NCBI GenBank assembly: GCA_015061765.1
Contig: SUVZ01000206.1
Span: 1 to 6,828, forward strand
From: Lentisphaerota bacterium
GTDB taxonomy: Bacteria > Verrucomicrobiota > Kiritimatiellia > RFP12 > UBA1067
DNA: 6,828 bases
Direction: 5' to 3'
Each line of letters begins with the position of its first letter. Position 1 is the stretch's first letter. The translations under genes and the position numbers were made by a program. Positions 1 through 5,612 of this stretch are shown in pieces. The notes under the pieces are model-generated. The model was not told the origin of the DNA. It worked only from the letters and a program-made list of their open reading frames with translations, and did not search any database.

Positions 1-294
1 ATCTTTTATCCCGATGACCGCCATAGGGATAGGGGTGTCGACCAATGCGCGCATAAGCTCGGCATCTTCGGCTTTGGATATGAACAATCCGGCCACATTG
101 CTTTTTTCGGCGTTACTGATCTTTTCGGGCGTTATCGGATTTTCCACCGATTGCATCAGGCAGATGTTGCAGTCGGAAGTACGTTCCAGATGGTTGAATA
201 TGCCGGAGATCACATCGCGCGCAGACGCTCGCCTGAGAGAGCGTATCGAGATGAGTATTTTCTGAGAATCGCCGCTTTTTGTCTTTTCCGTCAT
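1..294 (-). CDS. XylR/LacI-like sugar-sensing regulator, N-terminal part (runs off left edge)
   Basis: The frame is open for 98 codons from an ATG at 294-292 to the window edge, so only the N-terminus is visible. After a short polar start (MTEKTKSGDSQ) it reads as the first lobe of a periplasmic-binding-protein fold: strand KILISI (12-17), helix ARDVISGIFNHLERT (25-39), strand NICLMQ (43-48), then VAGLFIS (67-73), helix DAELMRALV (77-85) and strand IPMAVIG (89-95). This is the alternation seen in LacI/GalR and XylR effector domains. No helix-turn-helix fits before residue 12, so a LacI arrangement is unlikely; a XylR-type protein with a C-terminal AraC-type DNA-binding domain is inferred, and that domain would lie outside the window. 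It is divergent from the secreted-protein gene at 431, as local regulators often are. No Shine-Dalgarno precedes the ATG. Alternative: a sugar-binding protein, but there is no signal peptide. Confidence 0.68.
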   Translation of the reverse strand, partial: MTEKTKSGDSQKILISIRSLRRASARDVISGIFNHLERTSDCNICLMQSVENPITPEKISNAEKSNVAGLFISKAEDAELMRALVDTPIPMAVIGIKD

Positions 295-302
295 AGGCTG
301 AA

Positions 303-311
303 ATTATAGCA
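303..311 (-). promoter_or_regulatory. Extended -10 promoter of the regulator gene, probably leaderless
   Basis: On the minus strand the sequence reads TGCTATAAT: a perfect TATAAT (308-303) preceded by the TGn extension (311-309). No good -35 lies 16-18 bp upstream, as is usual for extended -10 promoters. Transcription would start near 295-297, at most a few bases before the ATG at 294, and no purine-rich ribosome site lies between. A nearly leaderless mRNA is therefore inferred. Confidence 0.5.
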
Positions 312-330
312 AAATATTCCCCAAAAAGCG

Positions 331-361
331 TTGCGTAAAAATACATAAAATCCTTACGCAA
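331..361. promoter_or_regulatory. Inverted-repeat operator candidate in the divergent promoter region
   Basis: Perfect 8-bp arms TTGCGTAA (331-338) and TTACGCAA (354-361) have centres 23 bp apart, about two helical turns. The pair lies between the extended -10 of the regulator gene (303-308) and the -10 of the 431 gene (391-396). A bound dimer could therefore affect both promoters. The left arm continues as TTGCGTAAAAATACAT, which matches 14 of 16 bases of the repeat at 5503-5518 upstream of the GH106-like gene. It is the likely autoregulatory site of the regulator, by inference. Confidence 0.5.
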
Positions 362-390
362 AAGAACAACAAAAATATTTGAGTTTGCGG

Positions 391-396
391 TATAAT
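391..396 (+). promoter_or_regulatory. -10 element of the 431 gene
   Basis: A perfect TATAAT lies 35 bases upstream of the ATG at 431. No recognisable -35 is present at 16-18 bp spacing (around 367-374 the sequence is A-rich), so the promoter may need an activator; the inverted repeat at 331-361 ends just upstream of the -35 position. The predicted start near 403 gives a leader of about 28 nt with a strong ribosome site AAGGAG at 416-421, 9 nt before the ATG. Confidence 0.55.
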
Positions 397-430
397 TTGT
401 CCTGAATTTCTAAACAAGGAGAATGTTGTC

Positions 431-1780
431 ATGAAAAAGTGTATTTGCATATCATTGGCGGCAAGTTGTATGCACATGTTGTATGCGGATGTGTACTTCA
501 ACAGCAAAACATTTTCACAGTCGGAAAAGATCGATGATAATGTCATTATCGGACATGAGAATGCAACCGACGGCGGCGATCCCTCCAATGCGCTCGTTAC
601 AGTGAAAAGCGGTGCGGCATGGACGAATACTAAACAAGTTACTTTGGGAAAAACTGCCGGTACAGCGCAATTGACGGTTGAAAGTGGAGCGTCGGTGAAT
701 TTCAATACGTTGTTAATGGCTGATAAATACGATACTCGTTGCCGTGGAATACTTGAATTGCAAAATAATGCCGTTGTTTCTGTTTCCGGAATAACAGCAC
801 CTGGTAGAACGAACTCTAAATGTTACATTCATATCAGTAATGGAGCCGTTATATCAAACGTATGTGGGTTTGTGTTAGGCAAAAGCTTCAATGGCAATGC
901 CAGCCTGGAATTGGAGGGTGGAAGTTTATTTTTTGATTCAACTGAAAATGCGCATGAAATATCAATGACGGTGGGTTTGAGCGCCGCAGTTTCAGCAGGG
1001 GTTATATCCGGCTACGGATTCGTAGGCTTTGACAAAGCCGGTTCAATAATGAACGAATATAGTGAACTTGGTAGAGATTACTGGGGTGGCTTTGTTCTTT
1101 GTGGGCAGGTGATAGCAGACGGTAAGGGTAGCGAACGGGATCTTGATTTCTCTAAAATGGGGCTTCCACATAATACTGATTCTAGAAATACTTGTGGTAC
1201 CAACGGCTACTACGCAGTCAATAAGGGACGACTTTTGTTGCCGAGAAGTCTGCCCCGCAAAGGAAATCATATATGTGTCGGCGGCTTTCCTTCTGCGAGC
1301 GATGCTCAAGAAGTCAATACATTCACTTATAAATTCGATAACGCAACCCACAAAACCACTGGTAAGTATGTGATTTCGGAATTGTATGCGACAGATCGTG
1401 AAGATATTCCTATGGGATTACCGTCCGGAAGTAGATTTTTTAAGTCATCCGTCTGGAGAATTGGATATTTTGGCTCCATTAGTACTATCCGCAACCGTGA
1501 CTTGGCACCAAGACATAAAGTAGATTTTGAAACCGTAAATCTCAAGTTCCATTATGATCCCAGACTTGCCCGGATTGAGGATGTTGATATTATAAAGGTG
1601 TACCGTTATGCGAATGCGGAAAGTGGATGGATATGCGTCGGTACGGCAGATCCTTCAAATAAGCAGCGGTATATTCAGACTGAAGATTTCGGGCCTGCAT
1701 CGGAATCGGAACTCTACAACTTCGGTTGGTTCGCCATTGTTGGTGAGAAACAGGTGGGTACAGTAGTCGTGGTGCGCTGA
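431..1780 (+). CDS. Secreted 26-residue-repeat (T5SS/PEP-CTERM-repeat-like) protein, function unknown
   Basis: This 449-residue protein starts at an ATG with AAGGAG 9 nt upstream. Residues 1-19 look like a signal peptide (MKKC..., hydrophobic core, cleavage at LYA|D). A Cys at 13 after LAAS is a poor lipobox, so secretion is preferred over a lipoprotein. Residues 54-157 hold four repeats of exactly 26 residues plus a partial fifth, with the pattern x-L-x-V-x-x-G-A-x-V and, in repeats 1 and 4, LGK...GxA. This resembles the beta-rich repeats of autotransporter and PEP-CTERM-associated proteins and suggests a beta-solenoid. No beta-barrel, PEP-CTERM tail or LPxTG is seen. The last 75 or so residues (VDIIKVYRYANAESGW...) look like a separate small beta domain. 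It is divergent from the regulator and upstream of the 2018 gene, possibly in the same operon. A cell-surface or carbohydrate-contact role is a guess. Confidence 0.8.
   Translation: MKKCICISLAASCMHMLYADVYFNSKTFSQSEKIDDNVIIGHENATDGGDPSNALVTVKSGAAWTNTKQVTLGKTAGTAQLTVESGASVNFNTLLMADKYDTRCRGILELQNNAVVSVSGITAPGRTNSKCYIHISNGAVISNVCGFVLGKSFNGNASLELEGGSLFFDSTENAHEISMTVGLSAAVSAGVISGYGFVGFDKAGSIMNEYSELGRDYWGGFVLCGQVIADGKGSERDLDFSKMGLPHNTDSRNTCGTNGYYAVNKGRLLLPRSLPRKGNHICVGGFPSASDAQEVNTFTYKFDNATHKTTGKYVISELYATDREDIPMGLPSGSRFFKSSVWRIGYFGSISTIRNRDLAPRHKVDFETVNLKFHYDPRLARIEDVDIIKVYRYANAESGWICVGTADPSNKQRYIQTEDFGPASESELYNFGWFAIVGEKQVGTVVVVR
590..901 (+). repeat. Coding repeat: four 26-codon units
   Basis: Residues 54-79, 80-105, 106-131 and 132-157 of the secreted protein align without gaps. 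They start with ALVTVKSGAA, QLTVESGASV, GILELQNNAV and YIHISNGAVI. A fifth partial unit begins SLELEGGSLF at residue 158. The repeats have diverged at DNA level, so they are old protein repeats rather than a recent tandem duplication. Confidence 0.75.
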
Positions 1781-1792
1781 TGGGTTTTTTAG

Positions 1793-1883
1793 TAATGAGT
1801 AATGGGAGATGAGAGATGAGTGATGGGAGATGGGAGATGAGAGATGAGTGATGGGAGATGAGAGATGAGTGATGGGAGATGAG
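1793..1883. repeat. Heptanucleotide tandem repeat, 13 units (91 bp)
   Basis: Thirteen 7-bp units run in strict phase with the consensus (A/T)(G/A)ATG(A/G)G; the variants are TAATGAG, TAATGGG, AGATGAG, TGATGGG and AGATGGG. A higher-order 21-bp unit (AGATGAG twice, then TGATGGG) occurs at 1807-1827, 1835-1855 and 1856-1876, with a single AGATGGG between the first two copies. The tract begins 13 bases after the stop of the 431 gene. It resembles the short tandemly repeated repetitive sequences described in cyanobacteria. Because 7 is not a multiple of 3, it creates long spurious Ser/His-rich ORFs on the minus strand. Confidence 0.9.
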
Positions 1884-1892
1884 TTGAACAGC

Positions 1893-1934
1893 GGAATTTT
1901 GCTTTGGGCAAAATTTCCCCTCAAGGGAAATTCC
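1893..1934 (+). other. Two overlapping, mutually exclusive hairpins in the 1781-2017 spacer
   Basis: Hairpin A has arms AATTTTGC (1895-1902) and GCAAAATT (1908-1915) with a 5-nt loop. Hairpin B has arms AATTTCCC (1912-1919) and GGGAAATT (1925-1932), also with a 5-nt loop. The two share AATT at 1912-1915, so both cannot form fully. The outer pieces GGAATTT (1893-1899) and AAATTCC (1928-1934) are also complementary. No T-run follows, so neither is a standard terminator; a structured leader or mRNA-processing site is possible. Confidence 0.4.
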
Positions 1935-1938
1935 ACTC

Positions 1939-1969
1939 TTGGACTCGAACTTAAAACTCGAACTATAAA
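1939..1969 (+). promoter_or_regulatory. Weak promoter candidate for the 2018 gene
   Basis: TTGGAC (1939-1944) and TATAAA (1964-1969) are separated by 19 bp, longer than ideal. A start near 1976 would give a leader of about 40 nt with AAGGAG (2005-2010) 7 nt before the ATG. The surrounding 1941-2000 is a degenerate run of ACTCGAACT/ACTTCAACT-like words, so the match may be chance. The 2018 gene may instead be read through from the 431 gene. Confidence 0.25.
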
Positions 1970-2017
1970 CTTCCTTCGACTTCAACTTGAAACTTCAACT
2001 GATTAAGGAGTATAACA

Positions 2018-3904
2018 ATGAAAAGATGTATTTTTGCTTTATTGTCAATAGGTTCCGTCGGTATGGTGTTGGCGGATTCTTCCGCCAACGTGGTGCGCAA
2101 TCCCGGATTCGAGAATTTTTCCGCCGATGGTATTGTGTCGGATTGGGATGAGCCGCGCAAAACTTTTTCGTATGTGAAGGGTGAAGGGCGAAATGGGTCG
2201 ACGGCGCTCAAATTCGTAATCGGAAGAAAATCCTCTTACTCGTTTCCTACGCAGGTTGTAGCCGTAGAGCCGGGTAAGCGATATCGTTTCGGCGCTTGGG
2301 TGCGGGCGAAAAATGTCTTGGGGAAAGGCCAAGGCGCGTCACTTTATGTAATTTGCAGGAACAATGAAAAAAGGAAACTCTGCAATGCCGTCGCGTACGG
2401 TGTGCGCGGTACGGTCAAGGATTGGCGCGAGATTTCTTTCGAGCTTGATATTCCCACGAATACCGTAACGTGTGAATTTTCTCCGTATGTCACCAAGAAC
2501 CGCTACGGCACCGCATGGTTCGACGATATCTCCTGCGTTCAGGTCGATAAGCCGCTTATTCTCGGGCAGCTCGTATCCGATGTTCACCGCGACACGGCGG
2601 CAAAAGGGGATGTGATCTTCTCGGCGGCACTTTCGGTCGATGGTAAAGAACTTGCCGCTCGCGGGCTCAAGGCGATGTTCGACATCCCTGATGTGTCGGG
2701 TGCCGTCCGCGCTGTTGAAGGGACTGTGACGGACAAAATCGCTCGGGTGCAAGTCGGCATACATACATTGCCGATGGGTAAGTCCAAGGTTTCGCTGCGC
2801 ATAGTGGATGATGGCGGCAACGTTGTCGAACGGCGTTCGCTCGTATTCAGCCGAGTGGAGAAGGTTCCCGATTGGAAAGTACGGGTTGATGAGCACAATC
2901 GTTTTCTTGTGGAGGGCAAGCCGTTCTTCCCCGTGGGTGTTTATCTTACATACATCACCGAGCAGGCGTTTCTCGATATTTCAAACAGTCCGTTCAACTG
3001 CGTCATGTGCTACCGCAGGCCGACGCGCGAACAGTTGGATCGCTTTCATTCCGCCGGCAAGAAAGTGATCTATTCGATCAAGGGTGTGTTTTTAGGACAG
3101 GAGTCGTGCCCAAGGGAGATTGTCGACGAAAAAACGGAGCGCGAATGGGTGGAGAGGGAAGTAAAGAAAGTAAAGGATCATCCGGCGCTTTTTGCCTGGT
3201 ACATCAATGACGAGTTCGGTCCGACATGGATCGACCGGCTGAAGGAAAGGCACGAGCTCGTGTCGCGAAACGATCCTGATCATCCGACTTTCATGGTGCT
3301 CTATCAGATGAACCACCTCACTGAATATGCAGGAACGTACGATGTGCTGGGCACGGATCCGTACCCGATCGGTTCGCGCAACCATGCTCCGATATCAATG
3401 GTGGAAGATTGGACCAGGCGCACCTGCCGCGACGCTATGGGTAAGGCGGTGTTGCAGGTGCCGCAGATTTTCGACAATGAAGTTCAGAATAATCTCTTCC
3501 CCACCAAAGCGCCTACCGAGGCGGAAGTCAAGAATATGCTTTGGCAGTGCATTGTTTCCGGAGCCAACGGCGTGTGCGCTTTCAGTTACACTTCGCTTAG
3601 GCGAAAGGATAAAAAGGATCCGTTTGAGCGGCGTTGGGCTGAGGTGTGCCGGGCGTATGGCGAAGCGGTAAAGTATATTCCGGTTTTGTTGTCTACTGAA
3701 AAGGCTCCCAAGGTTTCCGGAATGTCGCAAGGGGTCATCGCCAAGGCGTTCCGCCACGAAGGAAAAGATTGGTTGTTTACGGTCAATATGACGTATGAGC
3801 CGATCGATTGCTGCATTGCTGTCGGCTGCTGTTCTGCGGCGCAGATCAGCCTTCCGGCGTTAGGGGTGGATATTCGCAAAATGCCGGTGGCGTGTGCTGA
3901 GTGA
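2018..3904 (+). CDS. Secreted TIM-barrel glycosidase-like protein with N-terminal CBM-like domain
   Basis: This 628-residue protein has a strong start (AAGGAG, 7-nt spacer). The signal peptide is residues 1-19, cut at VLA|D. Residues 24-175 look like a CBM4/9-type jelly roll: it opens NVVRNPGFENFS, has GKRYRFGAWVRA at 86-97 and ends AWFDDI at 166-171. Residues 178-283 form a linker beta-sandwich. FLVEGKPFFPVGVY (296-309) is the usual entry to GH2-like clan GH-A barrels, and HPALFAWYINDEFG (388-401) places the candidate acid/base at Glu399. GTDPYPIG (445-452) is the next barrel segment. The expected nucleophile region at beta-7 reads VLQVPQIFD (478-486), with Gln rather than Glu. Residues 555-628 look like a small C-terminal beta domain with a Cys-rich stretch (C598, C599, C604, C605). 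It probably acts outside the cytoplasm on a glycan; the substrate cannot be read. A non-catalytic role is possible. Confidence 0.8.
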   Translation: MKRCIFALLSIGSVGMVLADSSANVVRNPGFENFSADGIVSDWDEPRKTFSYVKGEGRNGSTALKFVIGRKSSYSFPTQVVAVEPGKRYRFGAWVRAKNVLGKGQGASLYVICRNNEKRKLCNAVAYGVRGTVKDWREISFELDIPTNTVTCEFSPYVTKNRYGTAWFDDISCVQVDKPLILGQLVSDVHRDTAAKGDVIFSAALSVDGKELAARGLKAMFDIPDVSGAVRAVEGTVTDKIARVQVGIHTLPMGKSKVSLRIVDDGGNVVERRSLVFSRVEKVPDWKVRVDEHNRFLVEGKPFFPVGVYLTYITEQAFLDISNSPFNCVMCYRRPTREQLDRFHSAGKKVIYSIKGVFLGQESCPREIVDEKTEREWVEREVKKVKDHPALFAWYINDEFGPTWIDRLKERHELVSRNDPDHPTFMVLYQMNHLTEYAGTYDVLGTDPYPIGSRNHAPISMVEDWTRRTCRDAMGKAVLQVPQIFDNEVQNNLFPTKAPTEAEVKNMLWQCIVSGANGVCAFSYTSLRRKDKKDPFERRWAEVCRAYGEAVKYIPVLLSTEKAPKVSGMSQGVIAKAFRHEGKDWLFTVNMTYEPIDCCIAVGCCSAAQISLPALGVDIRKMPVACAE

Positions 3905-4008
3905 AGAGTAAAGAGCCGAATCGCCTCATCCCGGAAATACAAGGCATTAGTTTTTTTGAGTTGAAACATGCTTCTGGTATTCTTGATTGAATTTTGTCGA
4001 AATCGGGC
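3905..4008. other. Convergent intergenic gap with a T7 run
   Basis: This stretch separates the 2018 gene from the minus-strand gene. A T7 run (3951-3957) is preceded only by a 4-bp GCCT/AGGC pair (3923-3926, 3942-3945) with a 15-nt loop, too weak to call an intrinsic terminator. Nothing else is seen. Confidence 0.4.
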
Positions 4009-4203
4009 TTAATAGCGACAGTGCTTTATGGCATTTGGGTTTTCCGGAATGGTTGTTGCTATGGTGCCGGTTTCAGGCGCATTGATGACTTGGCGAATAT
4101 CGACTTTGAGTTGGGCGGCAAGATGACAAGTCTTGTCGATTGCCATTTGCCGTAATATCATGTGAAATGCCGCTTGCGCGAATTGCAGGTGTGTAGTCTG
4201 GGT
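4009..4203 (-). pseudogene. Shifted-frame C-terminal remainder of the 4073-5266 gene
   Basis: In the +1 frame relative to the main ORF, 64 codons are open from 4203 to a TAA at 4011-4009. They read as ordinary protein with a helical run (FAQAAFHMILRQMAIDKTCH, then LAAQLKVDIRQVI). CHLAAQLKVDI echoes ISLAAQLEMRI at residues 344-354 of the main frame, just before the proposed break. The main frame over the same DNA gives a Ser/Arg/Gln/Pro-rich tail ending at a TGA (4075-4073). A one-base indel near 4150-4203 is inferred: a real frameshift, a sequencing error or, less likely, programmed shifting. Confidence 0.45.
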
Positions 4204-5266
4204 TTATTCGCATTTCCAACTGCGCCGCAAGCGATATGATTGATCCTTCACACGCCTCCAGAATTTCTCTTGCCAGCATATTCGCCATTGAAACATCGCT
4301 CTTGCCCGTTTTGTTTTCAGAGCCAGCCTGCTTCTTCAAATTAGCTGATTTTTCCCTTCTCTCCAATTCCTCTTGTTTCTCCAATCTCTCCAGTTTCTCC
4401 CCCAATCTCTCCAATCTCTCCAATTTCTTCTGTTTCTCTTGTATTTCTTGCTGATTTATTCCGTCTTCATTTTTACGAGAGAATTCATTCCGAACTGAAT
4501 TCTCGTTTTCTCTGCACAGCTCCTTTTCCTCCTTTTCCGGAATAAGCGATGCGGCAGGGATGGGGTCCGTGATGCCCGTTGCCTGACGGAATTTTCTTGA
4601 AAGAGCTTTGTATTTCATCACCGTCTTATATCGGGCGTAGAGCTCTGGTATTTCACGCTCGAGATATCGCCTTATCCCACCTCTGCGGCCAATCAGATGC
4701 CCATTCTTAAAATATGGCGTATTGTCCACATAGCATTCAAGATCCTCAATTAGAGAGCCGAAGCGTATCATATTTGCAACAGAATCCTTCGCTTTGCCGA
4801 ATGCCTCAAGTAATTCTTCGTTGCTTGGCATCGCGTTTATCGTGCGCCTTCTGCGTATGCGACGACGTTCTTCGGCAAGTCCAAGGCGGCGTGCGCGCTC
4901 GGTTTCGTAGTAAGATGGGCGGCGCATGCGCTGTATGTGCCGGTCGATCATCCGGCGCATGAGCCATACTGTAAGCGCGCTTCCGCCGATGAAAAGCTCA
5001 AGAAGTATCGCAGCGCCCTCAAGACGAGTGTCTCTTCTGCGATGATACTCCTCCAATCCATAGGGAATATGGCCGATTGAGCGGCCAGTCTTTCTTGCTT
5101 CCTTCCAGAACTCGCGACGGTATTCTTCCGAGTCGAACCCCATCACAGATTCATGAAACCACTTGAAGAAATCAGGATTTCGCTCAGAGAAGGTACGACT
5201 CTCCCTGGACGGATTCGAGGGCATCTTTCCTCGTTTTGCAAGATGCTTTGCCGTTGTTCTGTCCAT
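4073..5266 (-). CDS. Membrane-anchored coiled-coil protein of unknown function, probably frameshifted at C-terminus
   Basis: This 397-residue ORF has AGAAGGG (5280-5274) 7 nt before the ATG. I do not recognise a named family. In order: a polar N-terminus with an aromatic patch (FFKWFHESVMGF, 33-44); one membrane segment about 83-103 (EGAAILLELFIGGSALTVWLM); a very basic stretch 104-143 (AEERRRIRRRRTI); a compact region 146-230 (ELLEAFGKA, IEDLECYVDN, GGIRRYLEREIPELYARYKTV) that looks like a conserved folded domain; then a Glu/Lys coiled coil at 272-308 with KLERLERLGEKLERLEKQEE. The coiled coil is encoded by a CTCTCCAAT-like repeated stretch at 4370-4440. Residues from about 357 on look out of frame (see 4009-4203). 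The basic run after the membrane segment suggests a cytoplasmic C-terminal part. It lies between the two sugar-enzyme loci on the opposite strand and may be unrelated to them. Confidence 0.7.
   Translation of the reverse strand: MDRTTAKHLAKRGKMPSNPSRESRTFSERNPDFFKWFHESVMGFDSEEYRREFWKEARKTGRSIGHIPYGLEEYHRRRDTRLEGAAILLELFIGGSALTVWLMRRMIDRHIQRMRRPSYYETERARRLGLAEERRRIRRRRTINAMPSNEELLEAFGKAKDSVANMIRFGSLIEDLECYVDNTPYFKNGHLIGRRGGIRRYLEREIPELYARYKTVMKYKALSRKFRQATGITDPIPAASLIPEKEEKELCRENENSVRNEFSRKNEDGINQQEIQEKQKKLERLERLGEKLERLEKQEELERREKSANLKKQAGSENKTGKSDVSMANMLAREILEACEGSIISLAAQLEMRINPDYTPAIRASGISHDITANGNRQDLSSCRPTQSRYSPSHQCA
4479..4508 (-). repeat. Palindromic element inside the coding sequence, related to 5424-5458
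   Basis: On the plus strand GAGAATTCA (4479-4487) and TGAATTCTC (4496-4504) form perfect 9-bp arms with an 8-nt loop. Read on the minus strand it contains the blocks AAACGAGAATTC, TTCGGA and AATTCTC in the same order and nearly the same spacing as the plus-strand hairpin upstream of the gene. It encodes part of residues 254-263 (NENSVRNEFS). Confidence 0.55.
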
Positions 5267-5333
5267 TGTATTTCCCTTCTGTATTTATTCGCTGTATTGA
5301 AATAATTGCCGGTTTGTCAGGTTTGGAAATCGG

Positions 5334-5365
5334 TTGTTGAACACGGTGATTTCTCGCCTCAACAA
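5334..5365. repeat. Inverted repeat TTGTTGA/TCAACAA in the leader of the 5266 gene
   Basis: Perfect 7-bp arms at 5334-5340 and 5359-5365 with an 18-nt loop, extendable by one G-T and one G-C pair. It lies about 70-100 bases upstream of the minus-strand ATG. It could be a repressor site or an RNA hairpin; no clear promoter for the gene was found, the best -10-like sequence being TATATT on the minus strand nearby. Confidence 0.3.
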
Positions 5366-5423
5366 TCAATATACGCACACCTGTTTAAATGGCGAAAGAT
5401 GATATCAAAAACAGATAGATAAG

Positions 5424-5458
5424 TAAACGAGAATTCTCTTCGGATTAATTCTCGTTTA
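5424..5458. repeat. 12-bp stem hairpin capped by a UUCG tetraloop
   Basis: Arms TAAACGAGAATT (5424-5435) and AATTCTCGTTTA (5447-5458) are perfectly complementary. The 11-nt interior contains TCTTCGGA (5437-5444), that is two further pairs closing a C(UUCG)G tetraloop, a very stable RNA loop on the plus-strand transcript. No T-run follows on either strand, so it is not a standard terminator. It sits between the divergent 5266 and 5746 genes. Confidence 0.65.
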
Positions 5459-5478
5459 GGGGTGTGATATGAATGGAA

Positions 5479-5516
5479 TGGTTGCGAAAATATACTACGT
5501 GGTTGCGAAAATATAC
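5479..5516 (+). promoter_or_regulatory. Tandem 17-bp activator-site candidate (AraC-type geometry)
   Basis: TGGTTGCGAAAATATAC occurs exactly twice, at 5479-5495 and 5500-5516, with a 4-bp gap (21-bp period, two helical turns). The second copy ends one base before the -35 at 5518. AraC-family activators such as AraC bind two 17-bp direct half-sites 4 bp apart abutting the -35, so the geometry matches. The likely ligand is the XylR-type regulator at 1-294 or a paralogue. Confidence 0.65.
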
Positions 5517-5517
5517 A

Positions 5518-5547
5518 TTGAATCGAAAGTGCCGGATGGGATATAAT
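5518..5547 (+). promoter_or_regulatory. Promoter of the GH106-like gene
   Basis: TTGAAT (5518-5523; 4 of 6 to TTGACA) and TATAAT (5542-5547; perfect) have an 18-bp spacer. Transcription would begin near 5554 and leave an unusually long leader of about 190 nt before the ATG at 5746. Confidence 0.6.
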
Positions 5548-5612
5548 TTAGGACATGGAGGTTGGAAGAATTTTCTTGAAGATTAAAAAGAGGTTCCAGC
5601 GACATTCAAGAA

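Noticed and set aside
14..265. 83-codon plus-strand ORF at the left edge
   Set aside because: It overlaps the minus-strand regulator, whose frame reads as a clear binding-protein fold; the plus-strand product has no recognisable pattern.
304..705. 133-codon minus-strand ORF
   Set aside because: It runs antisense through the divergent control region and the signal peptide of the 431 gene; no family features.
1590..1985. Minus-strand ORFs rich in SLISHHSS-type residues
   Set aside because: They are translations of the heptanucleotide repeat and change with frame.
2339..2896. 185-codon minus-strand ORF
   Set aside because: Antisense shadow of the 2018 glycosidase-like gene, which has a signal peptide, ribosome site and domain motifs.
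3923..3957. Possible intrinsic terminator before T7
   Set aside because: Only a 4-bp stem with a 15-nt loop; too weak to call.
5184..5378. 64-codon minus-strand ORF starting MRILIVEARN
   Set aside because: The start looks like a response-regulator strand, but the rest does not, and it overlaps the start of the better-supported 5266 gene.
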